64,000 bases of DNA from Rhizobiaceae bacterium (GTDB lineage Bacteria > Pseudomonadota > Alphaproteobacteria > Rhizobiales > Rhizobiaceae), in the NCBI GenBank assembly GCA_017643495.1, contig JAEPNK010000001.1, positions 1,035,623 through 1,099,622 of the forward strand, in the 5' to 3' direction. Positions 55,977 through 64,000 of this stretch are shown in pieces; positions within the stretch are counted from its first letter, which is position 1; every line of letters begins with the position of its first letter. Position numbers and translations under genes: made by a program. The notes beneath the pieces are model-generated. The model was given only the letters and a program-made list of their open reading frames with translations. It ran no database searches and was not told the DNA's origin.

Positions 55977-56672
55977 ATGACTGAATTTTTCACGGAATTC
56001 TGGTCGAATTTCACCCGTCCTGAAAACATTGTCGGGCACATTGCCTATGTGCTTTTGATCACTTCCATGCTGATGCGCAGCATGAACTGGCTTCGGGCGC
56101 TTGCCATCCTTTCCGGAGCGATATCCGCCACCTTTTACTTCACGCTTGCAGACTATGTATCGATGTTCTGGGAAGCGCTTTTTTCCCTGGTCAATGCCGG
56201 GCAATTGCTGATCCTGCAGATTGAAAACCGGCGCGGGACATTCTCGGAAGACGAAGACCTTTTCATCAAAACCTGCCTGCCTGATATTGAACGCGCACAC
56301 GCCCGCAAGCTGGTCAAGCTCGGTGCCTGGACGGAAGTCGGCGAAGACACGGTGCTGATCACGGAGGATACCTGCCCGGAGAACTTGAAATTCATCGTCA
56401 GGGGAGCGGCGCATGTCACCCGCGACGCCCGGACGCTTGGAAAGGTGGGGCCTGGCGATTTTCTCGGTGAAATGTCCTACCTTACCAACCAGACAGCATC
56501 TGCAACCGTTACGACATCGGAGACCGTTCGTTACCTTGCGTTCAACCGCCACAGGCTCAAGGCCCATCTGGAGCGCAACAGCGAAGTGCGACACGCACTG
56601 GAAGCCAGTTTCAACCGCAACCTAGTAACCAAGCTTGCCAAGAGCAATGAAACCCCGCAGCCAGCCCGCTGA
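55977..56672 (+). CDS. Membrane protein with cyclic-nucleotide-binding-like domain (Popeye-like)
   Basis: A 231-residue protein. Three membrane helices (about 18-35, 38-57 and 62-82) are followed by a cNMP-binding-type beta domain (about 105-205) with FIVRGAAHVTRD and GDFLGEMSYLTNQTASATVTT. In CRP the phosphate cassette reads GE...PRAATV; here the Arg position is Ala164, so cAMP binding in the CRP manner is doubtful. No HTH follows. The three-helix plus cNBD layout matches bacterial Popeye-domain proteins. The ATG at 55977 is preceded by a weak CAGGGG box. It sits between the glycosyltransferase and guaA. Confidence 0.65.
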   Translation: MTEFFTEFWSNFTRPENIVGHIAYVLLITSMLMRSMNWLRALAILSGAISATFYFTLADYVSMFWEALFSLVNAGQLLILQIENRRGTFSEDEDLFIKTCLPDIERAHARKLVKLGAWTEVGEDTVLITEDTCPENLKFIVRGAAHVTRDARTLGKVGPGDFLGEMSYLTNQTASATVTTSETVRYLAFNRHRLKAHLERNSEVRHALEASFNRNLVTKLAKSNETPQPAR

Positions 56673-56745
56673 AATTTCGCTCGAACCGGTGAGTAACCCT
56701 ACTTACGCGATTGAAACTCGTTTCGTGGTAACATAAAGAAACAAG

Positions 56746-58302
56746 ATGACAGTCACAAAAAACTCCATACTCATTCTGGACTTCGGTTCACAGGTCACAC
56801 AGCTGATTGCACGGCGTGTTCGCGAAGCCGGTGTTTACTGCGAAATCAGCCCGTTCAACCAGGCGCTTGAGGCTTTCGAGCGGATGCAACCTGCGGCCCT
56901 GATTTTTTCAGGTGGCCCGGCATCCGTCGTCGAGGATGGAAGCCCCCGCGCTCCGCAGGAAATCGTCGAGAGCGGACTTCCCATTCTGGCAATCTGTTAT
57001 GGCCAGCAAACATTGTGTACCCAGCTTGGCGGTGCGGTCGAAGGTGGACATCACCGTGAATTCGGCAATGCGGATATCGAAATCCACAAGCAAAGCCCCC
57101 TGTTCGACGGCATCTGGGAAGTCGGCAAGAAATACACGGTCTGGATGAGCCACGGCGATCGCGTGACCCGTTTGCCCGAGGGGTTTGAAGTCGTGGCAAC
57201 ATCTCCCAATGCCCCGTGTGCCATCGCTGTCGACGAGGAACGCAAACTCTATACCACCATGTTCCATCCCGAGGTGGTTCACACACCCGATGGCGCAAAG
57301 CTGCTTGCCAATTTCGTGCATGGTATCGCGAAGATCGAGGGCGACTGGACCATGGCCGCCTATCGTGAGCAGGCAATTGCAATCATCCGTGAGCAGGTGG
57401 GCGACAAGAAGGTGATCTGCGGTCTTTCCGGCGGGGTTGATTCATCCGTCGCCGCCTTGCTCATTCACGAGGCAATCGGTGACCAGTTGACCTGTATCCT
57501 AGTCGATCACGGCCTGATGCGCATGAACGAGGCCGAAGAAGTGGTTTCCATGTTCCGTGAGCATTACAACATTCCGCTGGTACATGTGGATGCTTCCGAC
57601 ATGTTTATCGGTGCGCTGGAAGGCGAGGCGGACCCGGAGGTGAAACGCAAAACCATCGGCAAGCTTTTCATAGACGTCTTCGAGGAAGAGGCGAACAAGC
57701 TGGGCGGTGCCGATTTTCTGGCACAGGGCACCCTGTATCCCGATGTGATTGAGAGTGTCTCCTTTACCGGCGGGCCATCCGTAACCATCAAGAGCCACCA
57801 CAATGTTGGCGGGTTGCCGGAACGAATGAACATGGGCCTGGTGGAGCCGTTGCGCGAACTGTTCAAGGACGAAGTGCGCCTGCTTGGCCAGGAACTCGGC
57901 CTGCCGGAGTGGTTTGTCGGTCGCCATCCGTTTCCCGGTCCCGGCCTCGCCATACGCTGCCCGGGCGGGATCAGCCGCGAGAAGCTTGATATCCTGCGCC
58001 AGGCCGATGCCATCTATCTCGATGAAATCCGCAAGGCTGGCCTGTATGATGAAATCTGGCAGGCCTTTGCTGTCCTGCTACCGGTTCAAACAGTCGGCGT
58101 CATGGGCGATGGCCGCACATATGAATTCGTCTGCGCCTTGCGGGCGGTCACCTCGGTCGACGGGATGACGGCAGACTTTTATCCTTATGACATGAAGTTT
58201 CTCGGCCGCGCCGCAACCCGGATCATCAACGAGGTCCGGGGCATTAACCGGGTCGTCTATGATGTGACTTCAAAGCCGCCCGGCACCATCGAGTGGGAAT
58301 GA
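56746..58302 (+). CDS. guaA: GMP synthase (glutamine-hydrolysing)
   Basis: A 518-residue GuaA converting XMP to GMP. The class I amidotransferase domain has ICYGQQTL with nucleophilic Cys (about 86) and FHPEVVHT with the His/Glu pair; the ATP-PPase domain has [14 protein letters not shown] (about 224-237); the C-terminal dimerisation domain ends KPPGTIEWE. Length and motifs are typical. A GC-rich hairpin follows. Confidence 0.97.
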   Translation: MTVTKNSILILDFGSQVTQLIARRVREAGVYCEISPFNQALEAFERMQPAALIFSGGPASVVEDGSPRAPQEIVESGLPILAICYGQQTLCTQLGGAVEGGHHREFGNADIEIHKQSPLFDGIWEVGKKYTVWMSHGDRVTRLPEGFEVVATSPNAPCAIAVDEERKLYTTMFHPEVVHTPDGAKLLANFVHGIAKIEGDWTMAAYREQAIAIIREQVGDKKVICGLSGGVDSSVAALLIHEAIGDQLTCILVDHGLMRMNEAEEVVSMFREHYNIPLVHVDASDMFIGALEGEADPEVKRKTIGKLFIDVFEEEANKLGGADFLAQGTLYPDVIESVSFTGGPSVTIKSHHNVGGLPERMNMGLVEPLRELFKDEVRLLGQELGLPEWFVGRHPFPGPGLAIRCPGGISREKLDILRQADAIYLDEIRKAGLYDEIWQAFAVLLPVQTVGVMGDGRTYEFVCALRAVTSVDGMTADFYPYDMKFLGRAATRIINEVRGINRVVYDVTSKPPGTIEWE

Positions 58303-58320
58303 TCCTGACTCCCCGGTGTG

Positions 58321-58336
58321 CCGGGCGATTGCCCGG
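58321..58336. terminator. Hairpin between convergent guaA and LysR genes
   Basis: CCGGGC-GATT-GCCCGG, extended on both sides by TCCCC and GGGGA. The downstream plus-strand sequence ATAATT is weakly U-rich. It sits between the guaA stop and the LysR stop. Confidence 0.6.
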
Positions 58337-58347
58337 GAGGGGATAAT

Positions 58348-59229
58348 TCAAAGCGGTGCCTTGATGTGCCGCGATTTTCCAAGATGATCGAGCACTGCGC
58401 GTATGCGTGCAGTCTGGCGCAGGTCGGGATGTGTCAGGAGCCAGAGGTCGGCAGCCATTTCATCAACAAACTTTCCGTGTCGTGACAAGTTCGGATCCTG
58501 GCCGGCGAGATAGGCAGGTAGGACTGCAACGCCTGTCCCTTGCTGAACAGCGCGATACATGCCGAGCACGGTGTCAATCCGGCATACGCACGCCGCGTCA
58601 AATCCGTTTTTCCCCATCCAGACCTGAAGCTGGTTATAGTTCATCGAGCGGGCAGGGCCGATCCAGGGCATGGCTTCAAGCCTGTTTTTTGCCTTGTTTT
58701 CCGCAAGCAGTTCCTTGTGTCCGTAAACTGCCTGCCGGATCACTCCCAGCTTTCGCCCGACCAGATGCTTTTCGGGCGAAAGGACAGGTCGCAATGCAAT
58801 GTCAGCCTCCCGGCGGGAAAGGTCTGATACCTCGTTCGAAACAACGACTTCCAGCGTGATGTCCGGTTCCAGTTTCCGCAGTCGGGAAATTTCGGGCGCG
58901 AGGAGACCATGAAAAAGTGTGTCCGTTGTTGCAATCCGCACTTTGCCGGCAGGCCTCAGGTCCTGTCCGGCCAGTCGCCTTTCCGCGGTAGTTGCAAGTT
59001 CTGCGATTTCCCGGGCAGTGGCGACCAGCGCTTCGCCCGCAAGGGTCGGACGATAGCCGGTCCGGAACCGGTCAAACAGCCTGACCCCGAGTCGTTCCTC
59101 AATCGCATTGATGCGGCGAAACATGGTCGGGTGGCTCAAGCCGGCAATCGAAGCTGCCTTGGCAAGGGAGCCTGCGTCTGTGATTTGCAGGATGATCCGG
59201 TAATCATCCCAGTCCAGTGAGTTGTTCAT
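58348..59229 (-). CDS. LysR-type transcriptional regulator
   Basis: A 293-residue LysR protein. HTH at about 6-62 (LDWDDYRIILQITDAGSLAK, ASIAGLSHPTMFRRINAIE), effector domain from about 92. The ATG at 59229 (MNNSLDWDD) is preferred; 59244 would add five residues, and neither has a ribosome-binding box. It is divergent from a quinone-reductase-like gene, with an inverted repeat between, the usual LysR arrangement. Confidence 0.86.
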   Translation of the reverse strand: MNNSLDWDDYRIILQITDAGSLAKAASIAGLSHPTMFRRINAIEERLGVRLFDRFRTGYRPTLAGEALVATAREIAELATTAERRLAGQDLRPAGKVRIATTDTLFHGLLAPEISRLRKLEPDITLEVVVSNEVSDLSRREADIALRPVLSPEKHLVGRKLGVIRQAVYGHKELLAENKAKNRLEAMPWIGPARSMNYNQLQVWMGKNGFDAACVCRIDTVLGMYRAVQQGTGVAVLPAYLAGQDPNLSRHGKFVDEMAADLWLLTHPDLRQTARIRAVLDHLGKSRHIKAPL

Positions 59230-59253
59230 TTGTGCAATGATCATTTGCAATTG

Positions 59254-59272
59254 TTTGATATTTACTATCAAA
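59254..59272. promoter_or_regulatory. LysR-type operator candidate
   Basis: TTTGATA, five bases, TATCAAA: seven-base perfect arms and a T-N11-A core inside, typical of LysR binding sites. It lies 25 bases upstream of the LysR start and 49 upstream of the divergent reductase. Confidence 0.65.
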
Positions 59273-59321
59273 AATGAAAAGTGAATGCTAGCGCGCAAGT
59301 TACACAGGAAGGACTTCCACC

Positions 59322-60053
59322 ATGCATGCGCACATCATTCATGCCCACCCGGAACCCGGGTCATACAATTCAGCCCTGATGCGAACAGCAGAAACAGCCC
59401 TGGCTGAAGTCGGTCACACAGTTACCACCAGCGATCTTTACGGGTTGGGGTTTGATCCTGTTGAAAAGCCGCAACATTACATCCGGCGTGAAAACCCTGA
59501 CTGTTTTGCAGCACTTGCTGAACAGCGCCATGCCTGGAATGAGGGCACGTTGCCGGATGAAGTCCGGCTGGAGATAGAAAAACTTGAAAAGGCGGATCTT
59601 GTCATATTCCAGTTTCCCCTGTGGTGGCACGGCCCTCCGGCAATTTTGAAAGGATGGATGGACAGGGTATTTGTAAGCGGCGGGCTGTATACGAGCCGCA
59701 TGCGCTACGGCACCGGGTATTTCAGGGGAAAAAGGGCACTTCTTTCAGTAACCACGGGTGCCCCTGTGCATGCCTTCGGGCCGGGCAGTCGTGGCGGCGA
59801 TTTCGATACAATGCTTTGGCCGCTACATTATTCATTGCATTACATGGGCTTTGACGTTCTGCCGCCCTACATTTCCTATGGCATTCAGGGGCATGGTTAC
59901 AGCTATGAAGGTGAGGACAGTCTGCGCGACCGGCTGGCGGGAAACCTGTGTGATTGGGCATCCTATGTGACGCATGCCGGTTCCCTTGAAACGTTGCAAT
60001 TTCCGGATTGGGATGACTGGGACGAAAACGACCAGGCCCTGCAAGCGGGGTGA
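59322..60053 (+). CDS. NAD(P)H:quinone oxidoreductase, flavodoxin-2 (MdaB/NQO1) type
   Basis: A 243-residue FMN/FAD flavodoxin-fold reductase. HIIHAHPEPGSYNSALM forms the flavin phosphate loop; FQFPLWWHGPPAILKGWMDRVF (in pieces) and the TTGAP segment are typical of the NQO/MdaB family. An AGGAAGGA box precedes the ATG. It faces a LysR regulator across an operator-like repeat, so induction by a quinone or other redox compound is likely. Confidence 0.87.
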   Translation: MHAHIIHAHPEPGSYNSALMRTAETALAEVGHTVTTSDLYGLGFDPVEKPQHYIRRENPDCFAALAEQRHAWNEGTLPDEVRLEIEKLEKADLVIFQFPLWWHGPPAILKGWMDRVFVSGGLYTSRMRYGTGYFRGKRALLSVTTGAPVHAFGPGSRGGDFDTMLWPLHYSLHYMGFDVLPPYISYGIQGHGYSYEGEDSLRDRLAGNLCDWASYVTHAGSLETLQFPDWDDWDENDQALQAG

Positions 60054-60079
60054 GCCTCATGCAGGATTATTTCAAAAGG

Positions 60080-60113
60080 CAAAAGCTGCCGCGAGCAAAC
60101 GCGACAGCTTTTG
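60080..60113. terminator. Bidirectional terminator between convergent genes
   Basis: CAAAAGCTG and CAGCTTTTG form nine base pairs, with an inner CGCG/CGCG pair and an AGCAAA loop. The stem itself supplies A- and U-tracts on both strands. It lies between the reductase stop (60053) and the BA14K-like gene stop (60133). Confidence 0.85.
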
Positions 60114-60132
60114 TATTCAGTGTCAATTCACC

Positions 60133-60534
60133 TTAGTTGAATGGCGAAGAACAAAGTTTCTTCATGCCTGATTCAGTTTCATAGGTGTTGCTTGCTTCGT
60201 CCCATGTCGGGTGGGTATCAGCACACCATTCTTCGTGGCTTTTTGCTGTACCTTCATCAAGCTGGGCTTCCATGTCGAAGCTTGGATTGCGATACTCGGG
60301 AGAACCGCTGTCCATTACAACAACATCCATTGTGTCATCATAAGGTGATGAACACTGTTTGGCCCGTGCATCCTGGTCTGTCTTGTATTCGTTAGTGGAT
60401 ACATCATAGGTCTGGAATGTGCGTGTACACCACTCAATGTGTTCGTCAGAATACTGGGCGGCAATGGCCGGGGCTGCAACAATACCTGATGTGGTCAATG
60501 CAGCGGCACAGATCAATGACTTGATCATATTCAT
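60133..60534 (-). CDS. Secreted protein with two BA14K-like motifs
   Basis: A 133-residue exported protein. The signal peptide ends near AIAA (about 26). Two repeats of a BA14K-like motif follow: H32-IEWC36...YD44...N48xY50...C61SSPY65 and H100-EEWC104...WD112...N116xY118...C128SSPF132. BA14K is a small Brucella immunoreactive/lectin-like protein family with one such motif near the C-terminus, so a tandem copy is uncommon. Each motif has two Cys likely to pair. An AGGAG box precedes the ATG. Confidence 0.7.
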   Translation of the reverse strand: MNMIKSLICAAALTTSGIVAAPAIAAQYSDEHIEWCTRTFQTYDVSTNEYKTDQDARAKQCSSPYDDTMDVVVMDSGSPEYRNPSFDMEAQLDEGTAKSHEEWCADTHPTWDEASNTYETESGMKKLCSSPFN

Positions 60535-60751
60535 AATAACTTCTCCTTTCGGTTCGTCTGTGGGGACAATGAGGTCGGCTGTCTGCTGTTCCGAAATTAT
60601 TGGTTAATTTTGTCTGGAACATTCTTGGCCAAAGCGCATTACCGATGCTTTTTCCGGCAAGGTTTTGCCCCGGAGTCACGCTTGCATGACATCTTGCAAA
60701 TTGCCGGTCCGCAACGCACTGTGCGTGTACTACCGATGCAGGGACAAAAGC

Positions 60752-61501
60752 ATGTTTCGTACTTTACTGATCATACTGGCGCCGCTGGCCGGATTGCTGA
60801 TGTCAACAAGCGTGACATATCCGGCGCAACAATGGAGTGATGATGACCGGCGTGCAGCGGTCAAGCGCTTGCTGAAGTCGAAGGCTTCAGCCTTCAAGTG
60901 CAAGCGGCGTTGCAGCCATGAAGTTTTTGATGTGCGTGAACTGGATTTCGGCGATCATACAAAGAAGCTGATCACAGCCGTTTCTTCGGACCCGTCACAT
61001 GACTGCCACGCCTGCGCGCCCGAACTCAGTTACTTCCTGTATCGCGTCGATGCGGATGGCTGGAAACTGACATCAAGCCACATCGCCTATCACCTGTTCG
61101 GAAGTTGGGGAACATATGTGCAGGACATGTTGCGGTTCGTGGCTGTTTCGCAAACGGTTCCGGCAATCATTCTGGAGTTCGGATATACAGGTCAGGGCTA
61201 TACCGAAGAATCTGCCACGGTGCTTGTTGCAAGGGACGGAAAACTCGAGAAAGTGTTGGCAACGTGCTCGGGTTCGGACAATTCGGGTGCGATTGTCGAC
61301 CCCCAGACCCAGTCACTGACAAGCTGGAGCGGCAGTGCCGAAATTGCCGGGCAGGCCGCAAGTGAGCGTATGGCGGATATTGTTTTCAATATCAGTGACA
61401 AGGCAGCCAACAGCAGTTCGACAGCAACCTTTGAATACAGTAATGGACGCTACCGTTTTGCATCCGGTGACAAACGCATGAGCGATTGCAGCTTTGAATA
61501 G
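60752..61501 (+). CDS. Exported protein of unknown function with Cys pairs
   Basis: A 249-residue protein. An N-terminal hydrophobic segment (about 2-20) ends near TYPAQQ, suggesting a signal peptide. Cys pairs CKRRC (about 49-53) and CHAC (about 85-88) and two later Cys suggest disulfides in the periplasm. I recognise no family. The ATG at 60752 follows AGGGAC; the frame is open further upstream without support. A hairpin after the stop separates it from a small convergent gene. Confidence 0.7.
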   Translation: MFRTLLIILAPLAGLLMSTSVTYPAQQWSDDDRRAAVKRLLKSKASAFKCKRRCSHEVFDVRELDFGDHTKKLITAVSSDPSHDCHACAPELSYFLYRVDADGWKLTSSHIAYHLFGSWGTYVQDMLRFVAVSQTVPAIILEFGYTGQGYTEESATVLVARDGKLEKVLATCSGSDNSGAIVDPQTQSLTSWSGSAEIAGQAASERMADIVFNISDKAANSSSTATFEYSNGRYRFASGDKRMSDCSFE

Positions 61502-61547
61502 TGTGTAAAACCGTAAGCGGTTAAACGCTACGATGCACTCAAACCGG

Positions 61548-61571
61548 GTACATGCCCCAACGGGGCTGTAC
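61548..61571. terminator. Hairpin between convergent small genes
   Basis: GTACA, one unpaired base, GCCCC, loop AAC, GGGGC, TGTAC. It lies 46 bases after the plus-strand stop and four bases before the minus-strand stop codon. Confidence 0.6.
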
Positions 61572-61575
61572 GGGG

Positions 61576-61797
61576 TCAGTCTGTTTTGACAAAGATCAGT
61601 TCGCAGATGTTGTCATGCTCGTATACCCAGGCTTCGCGACCCGGCATCATGTACCGGCGGTCTGGTGGGCACAGTTCCGGATCAAGTTCGCCAATGTCGA
61701 GCATTATGCCGTCCATTTCCTGCGCATACTTGTCTGCTTCCATCAATTGCCTGAGTGCTTCAGACATATGTTCCGTGCTGTCTTGATGACCCTTCAT
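61576..61797 (-). CDS. Small acidic protein of unknown function
   Basis: A 73-residue acidic protein starting MKGHQDSTEHMSEAL with a GGAG box nine bases upstream of the ATG. The middle is an amphipathic helix (EALRQLMEADKYAQEMDGIM) and the C-terminal part contains CPPDRRYMMPGREAWVYEHD. It has good codon structure for its length but no family I know. It is convergent with the exported protein gene. Confidence 0.5.
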   Translation of the reverse strand: MKGHQDSTEHMSEALRQLMEADKYAQEMDGIMLDIGELDPELCPPDRRYMMPGREAWVYEHDNICELIFVKTD

Positions 61798-62295
61798 TTT
61801 GCGTACTCCATACGAATCGCCTTAACGGATCCATTCTGAGTGCAGAAAGTAAGGTTTGCGTTAATTGCAGTTGAGAGATTGTCTTGAGTAGGCCGATTAT
61901 CCGGGGACGGATGCCGTATCCGGCCGGCCACGGGCAAGAACCGCTCTTCCATGGGAAGAACGGCTCAGGTCCCCGGTGACCCCGAAGGGGCATTTCTGGG
62001 TGCCCAGGAAGAGTGAAAGTCCCCCTGCAAGGGGCGTTGGCAGAGAGGACTTTCCTGATCCGCCTCCTTTCGGGTTTGGATCAAAACTGCTTGCTGAAAC
62101 AATGTTTAACTGCAGCGGCCCCGGCCAACTGTGCAATTTGGCACACTGCAAAGAGTAAATGCCCGGAAATACGTTTTGATGAAGCTCCGCCAAGACAGGG
62201 GACTTCACCACAAGATGTCTTGCGTGTGTGCCCGCACCACTCTAGGGTCCCGTTTCAGGTCAGCACCCGGCCCGCTCAACAGATGACTTGCTGCA
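61798..62295. other. Structured 500-base intergenic region
   Basis: No protein gene seen. Bases 61900-62085 carry a series of stem-loops: CGGAT/ATCCG (61909-61922), CCG.TCTTCC/GGAAGA.CGG around 61941-61963, CCCC/GGGG (61981-61990), CTGGG/CCCAG (61996-62007), an eight-base stem GAAAGTCC/GGACTTTC that encloses CCCC/GGGG (62014-62054), and TGATCC/GGATCA (62056-62082). This density suggests an RNA or a palindromic intergenic element. The remaining 210 bases before the transporter gene hold its promoter, not identified. Confidence 0.5.
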
Positions 62296-63558
62296 ATGTT
62301 TCATTCTTTCTTTCCCAATCCCAAACTGTTTTTTCCAAGCCTGCTGGTGTGGATAGCCCTTTCTGTTCTGGGCTGGTACACGATCGGTTCCGATCTTGCT
62401 GCACTGTTCGGGTTCAATATTGAATCACAGGGTGACAACCCGGTTATCGGGTTGGGTCATTTCACGACCGAGTCATTCCAGTGGTTCTATATCTACTATA
62501 TCGCGATCACTGCGATCTTTGCCGGCTTCTGGTACAGGATTTCGGACAATCGCTGGCTCTCATGGTCAATTCTGGGGTCGGCGCTGATCCTCTTTTCAAC
62601 CTACTTTTCTGTCCAGGTCTCTGTTGCGATCAACAACTGGCGGCGACCGTTCTTCGATGCGGTCCAGAATGCACTGTCCCCGACTTCAACGACAACGGCT
62701 GCCGATCTTTATTCCCTGATACTCATCTTTGCAGAGATTGCCTTGGTATGGATGGTTGTGTTTGTCGCAACCCGCTTTTTCGTCAGCCACTACATTTTCC
62801 GCTGGCGAACCGCAATGAACGACTATTACATGTCGCGGTGGAAGGAAGTGCGTCACATCGAAGGTGCTTCCCAGCGTGTTCAGGAAGACACGATGCGGTT
62901 TGCTTCCATCATGGAAAACCTCGGCGTCAATGTCGTTGATTCCGTCATGACATTGTTCGCCTTCCTGCCGATACTGTTTGCGCTTTCCATTCACGTAACG
63001 GAATTGCCTGTCGTGGGAGAGATTCCGGCACCCCTGTTTTTTGCGGCAATCTTCTGGTCACTGTTCGGCACGGTTCTGCTGGCTGCAGTCGGCATCAAGC
63101 TGCCGGGGCTGGAATTCAAGAACCAGCGTGTTGAAGCAGCTTACCGGAAAGAACTGGTCTATGGAGAGGACGATCATTCACGCGCCCAGCCGATGACGGT
63201 GGCGGAACTCTTTTCCCATGTCCGCAAGAACTATTTCCGCCTGTATTTCCACTACATGTATTTCAATGTTTTCCGTGGTCTTTACATTCAGGCAGACAAC
63301 ATCTTTTCCTATCTCATTCTCATCCCGGCCATTGCGGCGGGCAAGATTACATTCGGCATATTGCAGCAGATCCTGACGGCATTCAGCCAGGTTTCAAACT
63401 CTTTCCAGTTCCTGGTGAACTCATGGACCACCATTGTCGAACTGTTGTCCATCTACAAGCGTCTTCAGGCTTTCGAAGCTGTCCTGGATGGTGAAGAACT
63501 TCCGGACATAGACAAGGAATATCTTGAACGGCATGGCGGCAAGAAGGTTGCCGGATAA
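62296..63558 (+). CDS. bacA: SbmA/BacA-family peptide transporter
   Basis: A 420-residue inner-membrane protein of the SbmA/BacA family: seven to eight helices, with [10 protein letters not shown] near 115, [32 protein letters not shown] (in pieces, about 170-201) and the C-terminal [15 protein letters not shown]. These proteins take up antimicrobial peptides and are needed for chronic infection or symbiosis in Brucella and rhizobia. It lacks an ATP-binding domain, which separates it from the BclA/ABCD group. Expression context is isolated. Confidence 0.9.
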   Translation: MFHSFFPNPKLFFPSLLVWIALSVLGWYTIGSDLAALFGFNIESQGDNPVIGLGHFTTESFQWFYIYYIAITAIFAGFWYRISDNRWLSWSILGSALILFSTYFSVQVSVAINNWRRPFFDAVQNALSPTSTTTAADLYSLILIFAEIALVWMVVFVATRFFVSHYIFRWRTAMNDYYMSRWKEVRHIEGASQRVQEDTMRFASIMENLGVNVVDSVMTLFAFLPILFALSIHVTELPVVGEIPAPLFFAAIFWSLFGTVLLAAVGIKLPGLEFKNQRVEAAYRKELVYGEDDHSRAQPMTVAELFSHVRKNYFRLYFHYMYFNVFRGLYIQADNIFSYLILIPAIAAGKITFGILQQILTAFSQVSNSFQFLVNSWTTIVELLSIYKRLQAFEAVLDGEELPDIDKEYLERHGGKKVAG

Positions 63559-63571
63559 GCCGGCATGAAAG

Positions 63572-63895
63572 TCATGCACAGTTGATGCAACGTTCGGCCA
63601 TCGGGTCGATTGCCAACCGCCCGTCGGGGATTTCCGCATCACACTCGACACAATAACCGTATTCGCCATCGGCAATCCGCCGGTGCGCCATGTCTATCCG
63701 GGCAAGATCGTGCTTTCGTGACCTTTCCTGCGCTTCGGCCATTGCCTGTTGTTGCATGGCGTCCATGCGCGACAGTCTGCCAACAGCCTGCTGATCGAGT
63801 TCCACAACATTCCGTGCTTCACTCGACAACCGGGATTCGGCCTCGATCTCTTCCCGTTTGGTAGCGAGCCTCTCACGTGCCCTGTCGAGGTCCAA
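63572..63895 (-). CDS. Short DksA/TraR C4-type zinc-finger protein
   Basis: A 107-residue DksA/TraR-family protein: a helical coiled-coil stretch (about 1-70) followed by the zinc finger CVECDAEIPDGRLAIDP...CINC, four Cys. It is shorter than housekeeping DksA and is probably one of the accessory DksA-like proteins. The start is a TTG at 63895 with AAGGAG six bases upstream; no ATG is available. It may bind RNA polymerase near the secondary channel. Confidence 0.82.
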   Translation of the reverse strand: MDLDRARERLATKREEIEAESRLSSEARNVVELDQQAVGRLSRMDAMQQQAMAEAQERSRKHDLARIDMAHRRIADGEYGYCVECDAEIPDGRLAIDPMAERCINCA

Positions 63896-63985
63896 TTGTC
63901 ACTCCTTCCGGGGTGTTTTTCAGTTTCTGTCACGAGCTGATAACAATATAGTGCCAGCATTAATGAGCAAGGAAGGGTTGGTTTC

Positions 63986-64000
63986 ATGATATATCTGGTG
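63986..64000 (+). CDS. Possible gene start cut by the window edge
   Basis: ATG at 63986 opens a frame (MIYLV) running out of the window, with GGAAGGG about nine bases upstream. Five codons are too few to identify anything. Confidence 0.3.

Overview
The window reads as chromosome of an alphaproteobacterium, most likely a Hyphomicrobiales (Rhizobiales) lineage. The evidence is the gene content and order: a groESL operon under a CIRCE element; an ileS, lipoprotein, tadA, RluB-type, rsmD, paired-M16 run; a lipid A block (pmbA, CysQ-like, DUF4170, DUF374, waaA, lpxK) with overlapping ends; DUF2093; BA14K-like motifs; and a BacA/SbmA transporter. RIME-like intergenic repeats of the kind known from rhizobia are also present. 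No rRNA, tRNA, CRISPR array, insertion sequence or prophage gene was recognised.

Region 1 (1-12.0 kb) is accessory. It opens with the end of an arsenic operon (arsC, arsH) and a gene-free stretch with hairpins. From about 1.87 to 10.63 kb there is a patchwork of short unrelated genes: SDR/DUF6552/LysR, an AT-rich CPBP protease, an orphan P-loop ATPase, WYL regulator/RidA-like, GNAT, NmrA-like, a second SDR and an AadA-like nucleotidyltransferase. They are separated by copies of the same few dispersed repeats. The region ends with an ArsR-SRPBCC fusion gene and a GFA-family gene, read from a promoter built around a very large inverted repeat.

Region 2 (12.0-38.5 kb) is largely housekeeping: GroESL, a degenerate EAL membrane protein, a probable two-domain lysozyme inhibitor (LprI plus MliC), a HAD protein, ribF, ileS, a conserved lipoprotein, tadA, a pseudouridine synthase, rsmD and an M16 pair whose active site is split between the two proteins. 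The minus-strand lipid A block runs from pmbA to lpxK. A Kef-type transporter, a MATE exporter, a small lipoprotein and a second CPBP protein follow.

Region 3 (38.5-51 kb) holds lldD with a divergent FadR-type regulator sharing an operator-like dyad, mutL, a VOC protein, gabD, an ArsR/SRPBCC/ClpP gene run, a MarR/GST divergent pair with a double operator, a methyltransferase/LysR divergent pair, an RsmB-type methyltransferase and a MAPEG protein.

Region 4 (51-64 kb) contains guaB and guaA. Between them lie an STT3-like membrane glycosyltransferase candidate, a divergent GtrB/DPM1-like glycosyltransferase and a membrane protein with a cyclic-nucleotide-binding-like domain. A LysR/quinone-reductase divergent pair, a secreted protein with two BA14K-like motifs, two unrecognised small proteins, a structured intergenic stretch, the SbmA/BacA transporter and a short DksA/TraR zinc-finger protein close the window.

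Coordinates of many starts were moved from the longest open frame to the start supported by a ribosome-binding site or family length. No alignment or database search was possible, so family calls rest on recognised motifs.
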